A stretch of 64,000 nt of DNA from Fibrobacter sp. (GTDB lineage Bacteria; Fibrobacterota; Fibrobacteria; Fibrobacterales; Fibrobacteraceae): assembly GCA_017642335.1 (NCBI GenBank), contig JAGCPF010000002.1, positions 1 to 64,000 on the forward strand, given 5' to 3'. Of the stretch, positions 17,009-25,552 are shown one piece after another (position 1 is the first letter of the stretch; the number at the start of each line of letters is the position of its first letter). The translations under genes were made by a program, and so were the position numbers. Under the pieces are notes generated by a model. The model saw only the letters and a program-made list of their open reading frames with translations. It ran no database searches and had not been told where the DNA came from.

Positions 17009-17814
17009 AAACAAGAGTTCTCCTTTTTTTCACATTTTTCTAAATTTTCTCTGACTCTTTCTAAAACAGAATTATCAATTTTTACCCCATCATATTGCAT
17101 ATATTCTTGATAGTTTCCAACACGATTTTTATCAACATGAACATATCCGTCCGAGTCAATTTTGAGGATTTTAGCGTCACTATCAAACAAAAGATGTAAA
17201 TCAGATCTCAGCAAAATCCCATTGTTTACGGATTCAAATCCACCATCTTTTACAGCCACAATATGAGCAGCCTGAAGAACTTCGGGAATTGAAATCTTTG
17301 AAATAGCACATTTTCTATCTAAATCTAATAGATTCTTACGAAACGCAGATTGGTCTCGGATAACTTGTTCCGTAGTTCTTTTCTTTCTTTTTTGCTGAAA
17401 GCCTTCTCTGAACATAAGTTTTTTTGTATTCTTTTTTGAATCATAAGTAACATTTCCATTGTCGTCTTCAGCATACCATAAGATATGAGATATTCGATCA
17501 TTTTCTACGTAATACACCTCTTTTCCATATGAAATTCCTTCTGGGGCACTTTGTTTATGTGTTTCTATATACGCCTCGATTTTGTCGTTTAGATTTTTTT
17601 CATAAACGATTTCAATAAAATCTGCCTTACGTTCCCATTTTATATGATATGAAGGAACCTCTTCTACTTTACCCTTCACTTCCCAAAAAGTTTGAAAATC
17701 AGCTTCACCAGAATCGCCAACTTTTGATTGAGTAACCTTCAACGGTACTACAATTAATTCATCTGGGTTATACTTTACTTGTAACCCCTCATAATTTAAA
17801 AATTCAATAGACAT
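17005..17814 (-). CDS. HNH endonuclease (269 aa)
   Basis: The C-terminal part carries an HNH motif of the kind seen in restriction-associated nucleases: AAHIVAV (H184), NNGILLRSD (N198) and DLHLLFD (H207), preceded by a single CAIS. The N-terminal 150 residues are unassigned and could recognise modified or specific DNA. The start at 17814 has GGAG eight bases upstream; the open frame extends to 17856 but would overlap the preceding gene without a ribosome site. Position right after the restriction-modification gene suggests a nuclease role in the same system. Confidence 0.78.
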   Translation of the reverse strand: MSIEFLNYEGLQVKYNPDELIVVPLKVTQSKVGDSGEADFQTFWEVKGKVEEVPSYHIKWERKADFIEIVYEKNLNDKIEAYIETHKQSAPEGISYGKEVYYVENDRISHILWYAEDDNGNVTYDSKKNTKKLMFREGFQQKRKKRTTEQVIRDQSAFRKNLLDLDRKCAISKISIPEVLQAAHIVAVKDGGFESVNNGILLRSDLHLLFDSDAKILKIDSDGYVHVDKNRVGNYQEYMQYDGVKIDNSVLERVRENLEKCEKKENSCL

Positions 17815-17830
17815 TATATTTTCTCCATGC

Positions 17831-18265
17831 TTATTGATTACATTTTTGTGATTCATCAGTCATCAGTTTTTCATTAACTGTATCAACAAAATCATAAATC
17901 AGCCCTGATGAAATTATTTTATCCTTACCACTACTTTCTTTTTTCACAATGGTTTCTGCTACATTTCCGAAACCTATTGTCAGCCAATATTTTTCATCTC
18001 CGAAGATATATTCCCATGTTGAGTTCACAAATTTTCCTGTATCCACGCGAACTTCTCCTACAACCAGCCTCCATTCGCGAGCATCAAAATTTTGCATTTT
18101 CTGAATTATTTCAGATGGGAGAATTCGTCCGTTACATCGCTCTACAAAATGTTTTGCCGATAAATTTAAGGAATTAACCGAGTCCATTTTAAAATGAATT
18201 CGGTCAAATAGTGATTTTGGTCCACTATCGATGTGAAATCGAGCTTTTTGAAAACGAGTTGTCAT
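17831..18265 (-). CDS. Unknown protein between type IIG enzyme and HNH nuclease (144 aa)
   Basis: Not recognised. It is a soluble protein with no signal or membrane helix, containing a beta-rich middle (EWRLVVGEVRVDTGKFVN, then YWLTIGFGNVAETIV). Its ATG lies six bases after the stop of the restriction-modification gene with AAGGTG inside that gene's end, so the two are translated together. It may be an accessory or immunity factor; function unknown. Confidence 0.62.
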   Translation of the reverse strand: MTTRFQKARFHIDSGPKSLFDRIHFKMDSVNSLNLSAKHFVERCNGRILPSEIIQKMQNFDAREWRLVVGEVRVDTGKFVNSTWEYIFGDEKYWLTIGFGNVAETIVKKESSGKDKIISSGLIYDFVDTVNEKLMTDESQKCNQ

Positions 18266-18271
18266 GCAACT

Positions 18272-21200
18272 TCACCTTTTCTCTACGGCTTCGATTTCTT
18301 CAGCATCAGTAATGCCGTAGAGTTGATAGACGAGAGTGTTGACTTGTTTTTCTAAATCTGCGATATTTCTCTGGATTACTTCGCTGTTTTCTGCATTAGA
18401 TCCTTCGACTTCCCCTATCGCCTTCGGCTCCAGGGTCCGCTCAGGATGACTCGAGGCTTGCTTCTTTGCTTCAATGATTTCATCGGCCAAAGTGGCGAGT
18501 TGTTGCAGGAGTTCGGGGTTGTCGAGGGGGATGCGGAAGTTTTCGAAATAGACTTTGCGGATTTCGCGGGTGCCGCCCATGAGTTCGGGGCAGTTGTACC
18601 ATATCCAAAGTTTCGCGAGGTTTGAGTTGAATATGGCGAGGAGGGCTTTGAGGAGAGATCCTTCGGCTACGCTTGCGCTCCGCTCAGGATGACACTCTGC
18701 TTCGCTCGCAATGACGTTTTCCGTTCCCTTTGGCAAATTCTGGGTATTTTCCTTTTCAGTGATGATAAAAGCTTTGTTGTTACAATACATTCCTGAATCA
18801 TCATAGATGAACGGCTGAAACTTGGTGATTTCAGGATACATGATTTTGGGTTTATCAAAGTCTTTATAATATGCTATTGCATCTTGTGTTTCAAACCATT
18901 TATTATTGGTCTTTTTTCGTGATTTGATTTTTTCTCCATTAACAATATATTCTCTTCCAGTTTGTTCTAAACGTTCAATTCCAAAACTCAATAAATGTTT
19001 TTTAATTGCAGGATAATTTTCAATATCTATTTTCATTGCAGGAATAGTGGTAATCATGTATTGATTGTCATTACATGTAAACCATGGTTCCAAATCCTTT
19101 CCACGCAATAGCGGCTTGATGAGTTCCGCACTTTTCGGATCTTCGACAATAAGTTTTTCGCGGTTTTTTCCGTCAATAAAGAACGCATCATTGAATCCAG
19201 TCAATATGCCGCGATAAATGCTTATCGGCATTTCCTTGAGCGGGGTTCCGACCTGCATTTTCTGCAATACGGAATCGTGGAGTTTGTTGCGAATACTCCA
19301 TTCGCTTTCGCCGAAACTTTCCGCAGGGAATTCAAAGGTTGCGGCCTTGACTTCTTTTTCGAATTCTCCGCTGTAATTCTTACTGTTCAGCGAGCAAGCG
19401 AGTACCGGTGATTTTTCGCCAGACTTTTGAGCCACGAAAATGCACACGTAAATGGTCGCATCGTCAAAGAACTGAATGTCGCCAAAGTTGAGGATTTTCT
19501 TGAGCGACACGCTCCCCATAAAGCGGCGAAGTTCCTTGCCGTAATCCACGAGCATCCACTTGTTCGGCATGATGAACGAGAAGTGTCCATTCTTTTTGAG
19601 CAGGCTGTGCGCGCGTTCCACAAAAAGGCAATAAAGGTCTGCGGACTTGTTGTAGCAACTGTAATCCCGTTTGCTGTAAACGTCGCTCATCTCGCCCATG
19701 CTCTGGAGCTGCACATACGGCGGGTTTCCGATGATGGCGTCGAAGCCTGTAAAGCGGCCTTCGTCATCAAGGATTTCTGGGAATTCGAACATCCATTCAA
19801 GCGAGTTGGAAAAATCGATGTCGTTGTTCTTGACCACGTTTCCGAAGAGGTCGATGCTGGGCGGCTCCTTGAGTTGCGACTTGAGACCAGCAATGTTCAG
19901 GCGAAGTTGTTGCTTGTTGTAGCTCGTTCCGCCCGCCTTGTAATCCTGAACGTTTTTCCTGTATTCCTTGAGTTTCGCGGCGAGTCCGTTTTTCTTGTCG
20001 GCCTTGTCTTCTTTCTGCAAAAAGTCCAAAACGACGTGTCCATTCTGCACGGGGTATTTGCTCAACAGCGAATCACCGACTTTGATATTGATGTCGATAT
20101 TCGGGAGTGTCTGGAGTTGCTTGTAGCCACTTTCCTTAGTGTAGTAGGCGTTCTTCAGGAGTTCAATCCAAAGGCGTAAACGGCAGATGTTCACGCTGTT
20201 GGGGTTCAGGTCAACGCCGAAAAGGCAATTCTCGATAATGCGGCGTTTCTCGTTGAACAAGGCTTCTTGAATTCGTTGGAGAGTTTCATTACCGGGCTTA
20301 TACTCAAAAGGTTCGTTATCGTCATCAACAACTGAAAGTTCGTCGTTATCAACTTTCAACACCCATTTCTTTTTGTTGATACGGTTTCCTTCGGCATCGC
20401 AGAAAATATTCAATTCAGATTTTATGGCGAGCATGCGATTCAAGGCAGAGACCAGGAAATGCCCGGAACCTACAGCGACATCCGCAATACGGATTTCATC
20501 TACAATTTTATTTGCTTCCGGAACGTCATCTTTCTCAATGTTATCTTCAATTTCTCGCAGATTTTTGCAATCCCAACCCTTGACTTCGTTGAACTTCTGC
20601 ACAACTGTCCGTTCCAGCACATCGCGAGCCATGTAGTCGGTGATGAACCCAGGCGTAAAGAAACTGCCGTCTTTGTAGCCGTTGATTTTTTCGAAGATGA
20701 GTCCGAGAACCGACGCGTTGATGAGCGTCTTGCTCGTAGAGGTCACGCCGCCTTGGGCATCGCTTGCAAAGTTGTACGCATCGAGGAACTTGAAGATGTA
20801 ATCCAGATTCGGGAGCGTGCCTTTCGCGCGTTTGCCGCGTTCGTCCTTCAGAACGGTCTTGTTGAAAATTTCCATCTGGGCATCGGGAATGCCGCGGATT
20901 TTCAGGTGCTTTTCGTCTTCGGTCGGTTCGAACAGCGAACTGTTCAGGTAAGGGACATTCGGGTAACGTTTGAGTACGTCTTCGTCGCGGTCCTCGATTT
21001 TCTTGCCGAGCACCTTGAAAAAGAAAATGTTCAGTTCGTCGAAGTTCGCTATTTTGTCTGTACTCATGAAGCGGTACGATGCATCGCCCTTTTGATACAT
21101 GAGGATTTGCGATTCGACAAGTTTCAGGAACAGCAGGCGGTTCACCCACGTAATGCAGAGACGGAGTGCCATCGCCTCGCATTCTTCCTTGTTCGGGAAA

Positions 21201-22132
21201 TCGTCTTCGAGCTGGTAGATTGCACTTTCGAGGAGGCATGCCTTGTCGCGATTTGCGGGCTTCTTGCGTCGGATGAATTTCTTGTTGCCCTTGTCTTCTT
21301 TCACTTCTTCGAGGCCGATGATGTGCAAGAGTTCTGCGTAAAAGTTGCGGTCTAGGCTGTTGCTATCATTTGCAAAAGGCTTGGCGAGGAGGGTCTCCGG
21401 GGAGAGGAATTTGTAGAGAGGAAGAAGTTTTCTTTCATTGGCCGAAGAACTAGACGATCCGTTCCCTTCGGCAGGCTCAGGGAACTTTTCTGCATTCTTC
21501 ACAACATCCGCAAGATTGAAACGAACAACATTTATATCGCAGGTTTTCAGGAAGTCGTCAATGGCAGGTTTCGCAATGTCGTTATAAAAATCAGATGTCT
21601 TGTTGCCGCTCATCTGGTTCGCTTCGAACTTCTGGAACTGAACATACACAGGATACGCCTTCGACCCGAAGTAACGAACGAAATCCTTTACATCGAAGAA
21701 ATACCAATCGTCAAAATTCGTGATAGCCAAGTACCTAATTTCACGATTTTCAAAACGGATGTACTCCAGCATAAAGTAGTACACCAGTTCTTGCAAGGCC
21801 TTTGTATTCGGGCGGTCTCCCGAAAACATTTCTGCTATATTCGTCGGAGACTTCACCTCAATAATCACCGCTGGCTTCGCGTTCGTATCGTTCCCGTTAA
21901 AAATTGCAAGGTCTATCGGTCGCTTTACCTGCACCGAGTAATCGGGATTGAAGATTCCTTTGAGAAAGCCCCAAATCTCGCCCTTGTGATATTCCTCGTC
22001 ACGGGCAGCATCACGCTTTTTGTAGAGATTCGCAAGCGTCAACCGAAACCGCTCCATTTTTTCGACGGATACGGGAAGTTTCAAAAATGCTGAATTGACG
22101 GACTTTTTGGGCGAAATTAGACGAATTGACAT
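18272..22132 (-). CDS. Type IIG restriction-modification enzyme, Eco57I-like (1286 aa)
   Basis: A single-chain restriction enzyme and adenine methyltransferase. The N-terminus has a PD-(D/E)xK nuclease (D74 in PIDLAIF; E92 and K94 in IEVKSP). Motif I of the methylase is DVAVGSGHFL (residues about 549-560) and motif IV is IIGNPPYV (about 803). The C-terminal third is a TaqI/Eco57I-type target recognition region. Three interspersed repeats are read in frame (near residues 215-224, 1139-1159 and 1227-1245), and the reading frame survives all of them. The ATG has no ribosome site; an AT-rich -10 (TATATT, 22141-22146) lies just upstream, so the message may be leaderless. First gene of the nine-gene operon. 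Confidence 0.88.
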   Translation of the reverse strand: MSIRLISPKKSVNSAFLKLPVSVEKMERFRLTLANLYKKRDAARDEEYHKGEIWGFLKGIFNPDYSVQVKRPIDLAIFNGNDTNAKPAVIIEVKSPTNIAEMFSGDRPNTKALQELVYYFMLEYIRFENREIRYLAITNFDDWYFFDVKDFVRYFGSKAYPVYVQFQKFEANQMSGNKTSDFYNDIAKPAIDDFLKTCDINVVRFNLADVVKNAEKFPEPAEGNGSSSSSANERKLLPLYKFLSPETLLAKPFANDSNSLDRNFYAELLHIIGLEEVKEDKGNKKFIRRKKPANRDKACLLESAIYQLEDDFPNKEECEAMALRLCITWVNRLLFLKLVESQILMYQKGDASYRFMSTDKIANFDELNIFFFKVLGKKIEDRDEDVLKRYPNVPYLNSSLFEPTEDEKHLKIRGIPDAQMEIFNKTVLKDERGKRAKGTLPNLDYIFKFLDAYNFASDAQGGVTSTSKTLINASVLGLIFEKINGYKDGSFFTPGFITDYMARDVLERTVVQKFNEVKGWDCKNLREIEDNIEKDDVPEANKIVDEIRIADVAVGSGHFLVSALNRMLAIKSELNIFCDAEGNRINKKKWVLKVDNDELSVVDDDNEPFEYKPGNETLQRIQEALFNEKRRIIENCLFGVDLNPNSVNICRLRLWIELLKNAYYTKESGYKQLQTLPNIDINIKVGDSLLSKYPVQNGHVVLDFLQKEDKADKKNGLAAKLKEYRKNVQDYKAGGTSYNKQQLRLNIAGLKSQLKEPPSIDLFGNVVKNNDIDFSNSLEWMFEFPEILDDEGRFTGFDAIIGNPPYVQLQSMGEMSDVYSKRDYSCYNKSADLYCLFVERAHSLLKKNGHFSFIMPNKWMLVDYGKELRRFMGSVSLKKILNFGDIQFFDDATIYVCIFVAQKSGEKSPVLACSLNSKNYSGEFEKEVKAATFEFPAESFGESEWSIRNKLHDSVLQKMQVGTPLKEMPISIYRGILTGFNDAFFIDGKNREKLIVEDPKSAELIKPLLRGKDLEPWFTCNDNQYMITTIPAMKIDIENYPAIKKHLLSFGIERLEQTGREYIVNGEKIKSRKKTNNKWFETQDAIAYYKDFDKPKIMYPEITKFQPFIYDDSGMYCNNKAFIITEKENTQNLPKGTENVIASEAECHPERSASVAEGSLLKALLAIFNSNLAKLWIWYNCPELMGGTREIRKVYFENFRIPLDNPELLQQLATLADEIIEAKKQASSHPERTLEPKAIGEVEGSNAENSEVIQRNIADLEKQVNTLVYQLYGITDAEEIEAVEKR
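18399..18450 (-). repeat. Interspersed repeat read in frame in type IIG enzyme
   Basis: On the minus strand it runs from GTCATCCTGAGCGGACCCTG to GAAGGATC, encoding the SHPERT...EVEGS stretch near residues 1227-1245. It is a variant of the HPERS...VEG-type intergenic repeat. Confidence 0.65.
18657..18715 (-). repeat. Interspersed repeat read in frame in type IIG enzyme
   Basis: On the minus strand it starts GTCATTGCGAGCGAAGCAGA and ends GTAGCCGAAGGATC, encoding IASEAECHPERSASVAEGS. The beginning matches the start of the intergenic repeats at 28691 and 58126. Confidence 0.75.
21461..21485. repeat. Short palindromic repeat inside type IIG gene
   Basis: An inverted repeat GTTCCC...GGGAAC whose loop holds TTCGGCAGGCTCA. 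The same loop sequence, in the other orientation, appears twice in the ABC-class ATPase gene at 27256-27320. It encodes PEPAEG in the enzyme. Confidence 0.6.
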
Positions 22133-22144
22133 ACAAAGGAAATA
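22128..22144. repeat. 17-bp direct repeat, copy 1 (at type IIG start)
   Basis: GACATACAAAGGAAATA includes the start codon of the type IIG gene (CAT on the plus strand). A perfect second copy is at 22348-22364, exactly 220 bases away. Confidence 0.7.
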
Positions 22145-22173
22145 TAAACTAATATTATGACAAGGTTTTGCTG

Positions 22174-22255
22174 AATCCCAATTTTTTGGGGCAATCCCAG
22201 GGTTTTCACCACCAATCCCTAGATTTTTGAGGTCAATCCCAAGTTTTTTGGGGGC
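22174..22255. repeat. Four tandem AATCCC units (19-21 bp period)
   Basis: AATCCC recurs at 22174, 22193, 22214 and 22235. Most units continue as CC-N-T-rich-GGG. The last three are exactly 21 bases apart, and one plus-strand frame reads IPGFSPP, IPRFLRS, IPSFLGA. No start codon or ribosome site supports a gene. Confidence 0.6.
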
Positions 22256-22347
22256 AAATTCCGCCTTATCCCTTTCCCTACATCACAATTCCTATTTCCG
22301 AAAAAGTAACAAATTACGCTTTTTTAGGAATAGAATTTCGCTAAGCG

Positions 22348-22364
22348 GACATACAAAGGAAATA
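22348..22364. repeat. 17-bp direct repeat, copy 2
   Basis: Identical to 22128-22144. The minus-strand frame beginning at its ATG stops after three codons, so it looks like a stranded copy of a gene start. Confidence 0.65.
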
Positions 22365-22395
22365 AAAAATTTTTCCATAAAATCGCTCGGGCCTA

Positions 22396-22424
22396 TTGAC
22401 AACGGAAATTATTGAAACTATATT
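22396..22424 (+). promoter_or_regulatory. Promoter of the ORF6N remnant
   Basis: Perfect -35 TTGACA (22396-22401), 17-base spacer, -10 TATATT (22419-22424). Predicted start near 22431, about 53 bases before the ATG. Confidence 0.6.
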
Positions 22425-22483
22425 TAGTGCACAAACGTTCAACCCTTCAGCTACATTCCGTTTGTCCGCTAGAGGTGTTGACG

Positions 22484-23318
22484 ATGAAGAAAAAGAATAC
22501 GATGCCGACAGCAACTGTCGCGCCGCAAAAAGATTTTTCCCTGATAGACGAGGCCCTGCTCAAGTCACGGATTTACATGATTCGCGGGGTCAAGGTGATG
22601 CTCGACGCCGACTTGGCCGAGATTTACGGGTATAGCACGAAAGTTTTCAACAGACAGGTCAAGAACAACCTTGATCGCTTTCCCGAAGAATTCCGATTTC
22701 AATTAAATACCGAAGAAATCAAAATTTTGCGGTGCAAATTTTGCACCGCAAATCTGAGTTCCATGAGTCGGTCAAACCCCTACGCCTTCACTGAGCAGGG
22801 TATTTATATGCTCATGACGGTGCTTAAAGGCGATTTGGCAGTTCGCCAGAGTATGGCGCTCATTCGCCTTTTTAAGCAGATGAAAGAGTATATCATCTCC
22901 GAAAATCGTAATATTCTAGGGTACGAAGGGATTGTTGAAATTGCCGTACAAACAGAACGAAACACCAAGGACATCGCTGTAATCCAATCTGACCTTCAGA
23001 AGGTCATGGAAAACTTCATCGACCCAACAACTTACAAGCATTTTTTGATTCTTGACGGTCAGAGGCTGGAAGCGGATGTGGCTTACATGAAGATTTACGA
23101 AATGGCGAAGAGATCCATCTTGATTATTGATAACTATGTGGGCATAACGCCTGCGATAAAGGCCGATTATGAAAAGGCGAGGCCCGATGTTTCTTTGCGG
23201 GGCATCGTCAAAAGACGGCGGCAACAAGATTACGACCATAATGCAAATTGAATGCCCGGAGATGTATCATCCCATTGTGGAAGAATTGAAGAAGGCGACT
23301 GCGGAGGCGAATTTTTAG
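22484..23318 (+). pseudogene. ORF6N domain protein, frameshifted and internally deleted
   Basis: The first 200 or so codons give an ORF6N domain protein (LKSRIYMIRGVKVMLDADLA, then SNPYAFTEQGIYML and the KHFLILDGQRLEADVAYMKI hinge), a family of phage-type DNA-binding proteins. After IIDNYVGI about 50 codons are missing. The end is out of frame: the third frame near 23190 reads LCGASSKDGGNKITTIM and continues to a stop at 23318, which is the expected family ending. In the main frame the protein stops at 23251 with a spurious basic tail. The start at 22484 has GAGGTG seven bases upstream. The truncated product may still be made. Confidence 0.75.
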
Positions 23319-23420
23319 GAACGCGAAGCGCAAAAATTTTCAGTTAATCACCGGGAACAGCGAGGACCATTTACTCAAAGAGTTCAATTTTCACTGAATT
23401 TCGGAAGTCGTATTTAAACA

Positions 23421-23540
23421 GTCACAACCATCCCGCAGCGCATTTGCTGCACGCGGTCGCCCAGCATGGCGTATATCCTTTTGCCTGGGAAGGTCGCCTC
23501 GATTTCCTTCACTATGTTGTCGGCACCGGCGTGGCTGCAG
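23421..23540 (-). pseudogene. Fragment of a metallo-beta-lactamase-fold hydrolase gene
   Basis: About 120 bases nearly identical to two separated parts of the intact gene at 24629-25540. Its minus-strand translation reads SHAGADNIVKEIEATFPGKR, then jumps from IYAML to GDRVQQMRCGM, so about 140 bases are missing (equivalent to about 24677-24815). No start or zinc-binding half is left. Confidence 0.75.
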
Positions 23541-23648
23541 CCAAACAGACATAGTGGGCGGGTTAAACCTGCCAACGACCGTATTCCATTTATCATCGAT
23601 TCTCATGTTGAGGATTAAATGGATGCGGTCTTTTTTTATGAGGTGAAA

Positions 23649-24040
23649 ATGGACCAGAATAACGAATTTTCAAAGAAAAAGAACTTGAAAAAAGCCAATC
23701 TGTGAGAAAAATCGGAAATTCCGATTTTTCTACCAAACCCACAAACTATTACAATCTTGATGTCATTATTTCCGTTGGGTATCGGGTCAAGTCTATTCAA
23801 GGAACGCATTTCCGCCGTTGGGCGAACCAAGTCCTCAAGGACCATTTGCTCAAGGGCTTCAGCCTTAACCACCGCATGCTCGCTGCCGGGATGCAAGTCG
23901 AAAGCCGTTTTCAGGAACAAGAGAAACAAATCGAATCGCAAAAAGCGGAAATCGCCGAGATGAAGGTCTCGGTCAATTCTCAGGACGCCCGCATCAGGGC
24001 AGTCGAAAATGACTTTTGTAAGGAACGGCCAATTGTATAG
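23649..24040 (+). pseudogene. RhuM family remnant
   Basis: An ATG with GAGG five bases upstream begins MDQNNE, as many RhuM genes do. The frame is then broken, and the family sequence resumes in another frame (KELEKSQSVRKIGNSDFSTK, then YNLDVIISVGYRVKSIQGTH). The segment carrying the DETVWLTQ motif is missing, and the C-terminal half after a coiled coil (about residues 70-100 of the surviving part) is also lost. A relative of the intact gene at 2983-3993. Confidence 0.7.
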
Positions 24041-24198
24041 GGTCCAACTGAAGTACGACCTTTACTATTCCAAGCAGTAGGTGAGTTTTTCCTCGTCATT
24101 GTGCCTCTAAGGGGTTCCATTTGTGCGTTTTTTCACGTTTTTCCCAGGGTTGTTGCATTTTTTTCGATTCTAGAAGCGACTGATTCTATATTTCTAAT

Positions 24199-24627
24199 GT
24201 GAAGCTATTCAAAATTGCCATATGCATCTTGCTTTCCCTGTCGATTGTCGGCTGCGCCGTAAGCAAAAATCCGAACCCCGCCATCCGATACGGGCTCAAT
24301 ACAGGTGCAACCATGGCAATCCCCGGCATGGCCGTAACAGTTATTGCTGGGAGCGTGATATCAGATGACGACAACAGTAGCTCTTCTGCAAAGGACCGTG
24401 AACAAGAAGACCAGCTTCTCCTTATCGCCTTGATGGGGCTGGGCGCGGCTGGGCTCGGTTTTGTGGCGGGTTTCGCGCTAGGCGGTACGGTCGGCTTTTT
24501 CAAGTGGATGTTCAACAGCTTTGAAAACGATGACATAACCAATACCGCCCCGAAGAATGTCAGGCCTCCTCTGGAACCGGAACGCGATACTACTGTCCAC
24601 AGACACTATATCGACATGGGCGGGTAA
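24199..24627 (+). CDS. Small lipoprotein with glycine-zipper helix (142 aa)
   Basis: Starts with a lipoprotein signal (MKLFKIAICILLSLSIVGC). A strongly hydrophobic Gly-rich segment near residues 72-102 (LLLIALMGLGAAGLGFVAGF) looks like a glycine-zipper membrane span; another lies near 35-52. The tail is polar. Start is GTG, because the overlapping ATG at 24197 stops at once. A TATATT box at 24187-24192 would put transcription at or next to the GTG, but no good -35 was found. Family not recognised. It ends two bases from the convergent hydrolase gene. Confidence 0.6.
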   Translation: MKLFKIAICILLSLSIVGCAVSKNPNPAIRYGLNTGATMAIPGMAVTVIAGSVISDDDNSSSSAKDREQEDQLLLIALMGLGAAGLGFVAGFALGGTVGFFKWMFNSFENDDITNTAPKNVRPPLEPERDTTVHRHYIDMGG

Positions 24628-24628
24628 T

Positions 24629-25540
24629 TTATTCGATAATCATTCCGCAGCGCATTTGCTGCACGCGGTCGCCCAGGACTTCATGCAATATTGCATAGGC
24701 GCGGTCGCCGGTACAATGCCCGGTGTAGATCCTCTGCACATCCAGTTCACGCAGCCTTTCTGCGAAGGCGCGTACGTCCGCATCTTTATAGCGGAACAGG
24801 TGAAAGCCGCCTAAAATGGCGTATATTCGCTTGCCGGGGAAGGTCGCCTCGATTTCTTTCACAATGTTATCTGCACCGGCGTGGCTGCAGCTGTTCATGA
24901 TGAATAGCCCCTGCGGCGTATCGAACACCAGGCTCTGTTCGTGGTCAAAGCTGTCGTAGCGGTACGTGCCGTTTTCCTTGACGCTCAGGTGCGCCCGTTC
25001 GCCAATGCGGTCGAGCCCTGCGGTCTTGTGCGGCACCAGGTAGACGTTCGGAGCAATCTGCATGTCGCCTTCGGCATAGCGAATACGGTCGGCAAAGCGT
25101 TTGAGCCATCCTTTATGGATTCCGATGTACTCGTGGTAGGTCAGGCGCCCGAAGAGTTTATGTGCATGGTAGCAGTTCTCGGCGACTCCCTTGCGCAAGT
25201 AAAAAGGCGCCGTCTTGTTAAGCGAAAAAAATTTGGCAAGTCCATTCGCATGGTCGTAATGGGCGTGGCTCAAAATGCCGATGTCCACTTTCGAGAGGTC
25301 CACCCCCATGACGCCGGCGTTTTTTGCAAACAGGTGAGACGCACCGGTATCCAAAAGGTAGCGCTTGCCCTCAAATTCCACATACACGGAAAGTCCCCAC
25401 TCACCGAAGAGTTTGCGGGTGCGCGATTGTCCATCAGCATCGAAGTCGGCAGTATTGGAGTCGGCGGTATCGGGGCTGGCGGCAAATTGCGTGCCGGTAA
25501 CAAAGCCTTCTATATTGTCTATGAGGACTTGGACCTTCAT
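24629..25540 (-). CDS. Metallo-beta-lactamase-fold hydrolase (303 aa)
   Basis: Carries the zinc motif SHAHYDH (H92, H94, D96, H97) and later CSHAGADN, typical of the MBL subgroup annotated as 7,8-dihydropterin-methyl-ribofuranosyl aminobenzene phosphate synthase-like. There is no signal peptide, so the protein is cytoplasmic. Substrate unknown. It starts 12 bases below the Ser-rich lipoprotein gene on the same strand. A partial copy is found at 23421-23540. Confidence 0.8.
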   Translation of the reverse strand: MKVQVLIDNIEGFVTGTQFAASPDTADSNTADFDADGQSRTRKLFGEWGLSVYVEFEGKRYLLDTGASHLFAKNAGVMGVDLSKVDIGILSHAHYDHANGLAKFFSLNKTAPFYLRKGVAENCYHAHKLFGRLTYHEYIGIHKGWLKRFADRIRYAEGDMQIAPNVYLVPHKTAGLDRIGERAHLSVKENGTYRYDSFDHEQSLVFDTPQGLFIMNSCSHAGADNIVKEIEATFPGKRIYAILGGFHLFRYKDADVRAFAERLRELDVQRIYTGHCTGDRAYAILHEVLGDRVQQMRCGMIIE

Positions 25541-25552
25541 GGCTCTACAAAT

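Noticed and set aside
24041..24110. VQLKYDLYYSKQ reading, similar to the end of some sugar transferases
   Set aside because: Only a dozen codons match and no other part of such a gene is nearby, so it could be chance.
24187..24199. Leaderless promoter for the small lipoprotein
   Set aside because: A TATATT box lies in the right place, but no -35 at acceptable spacing was found, so it was not listed as a promoter.
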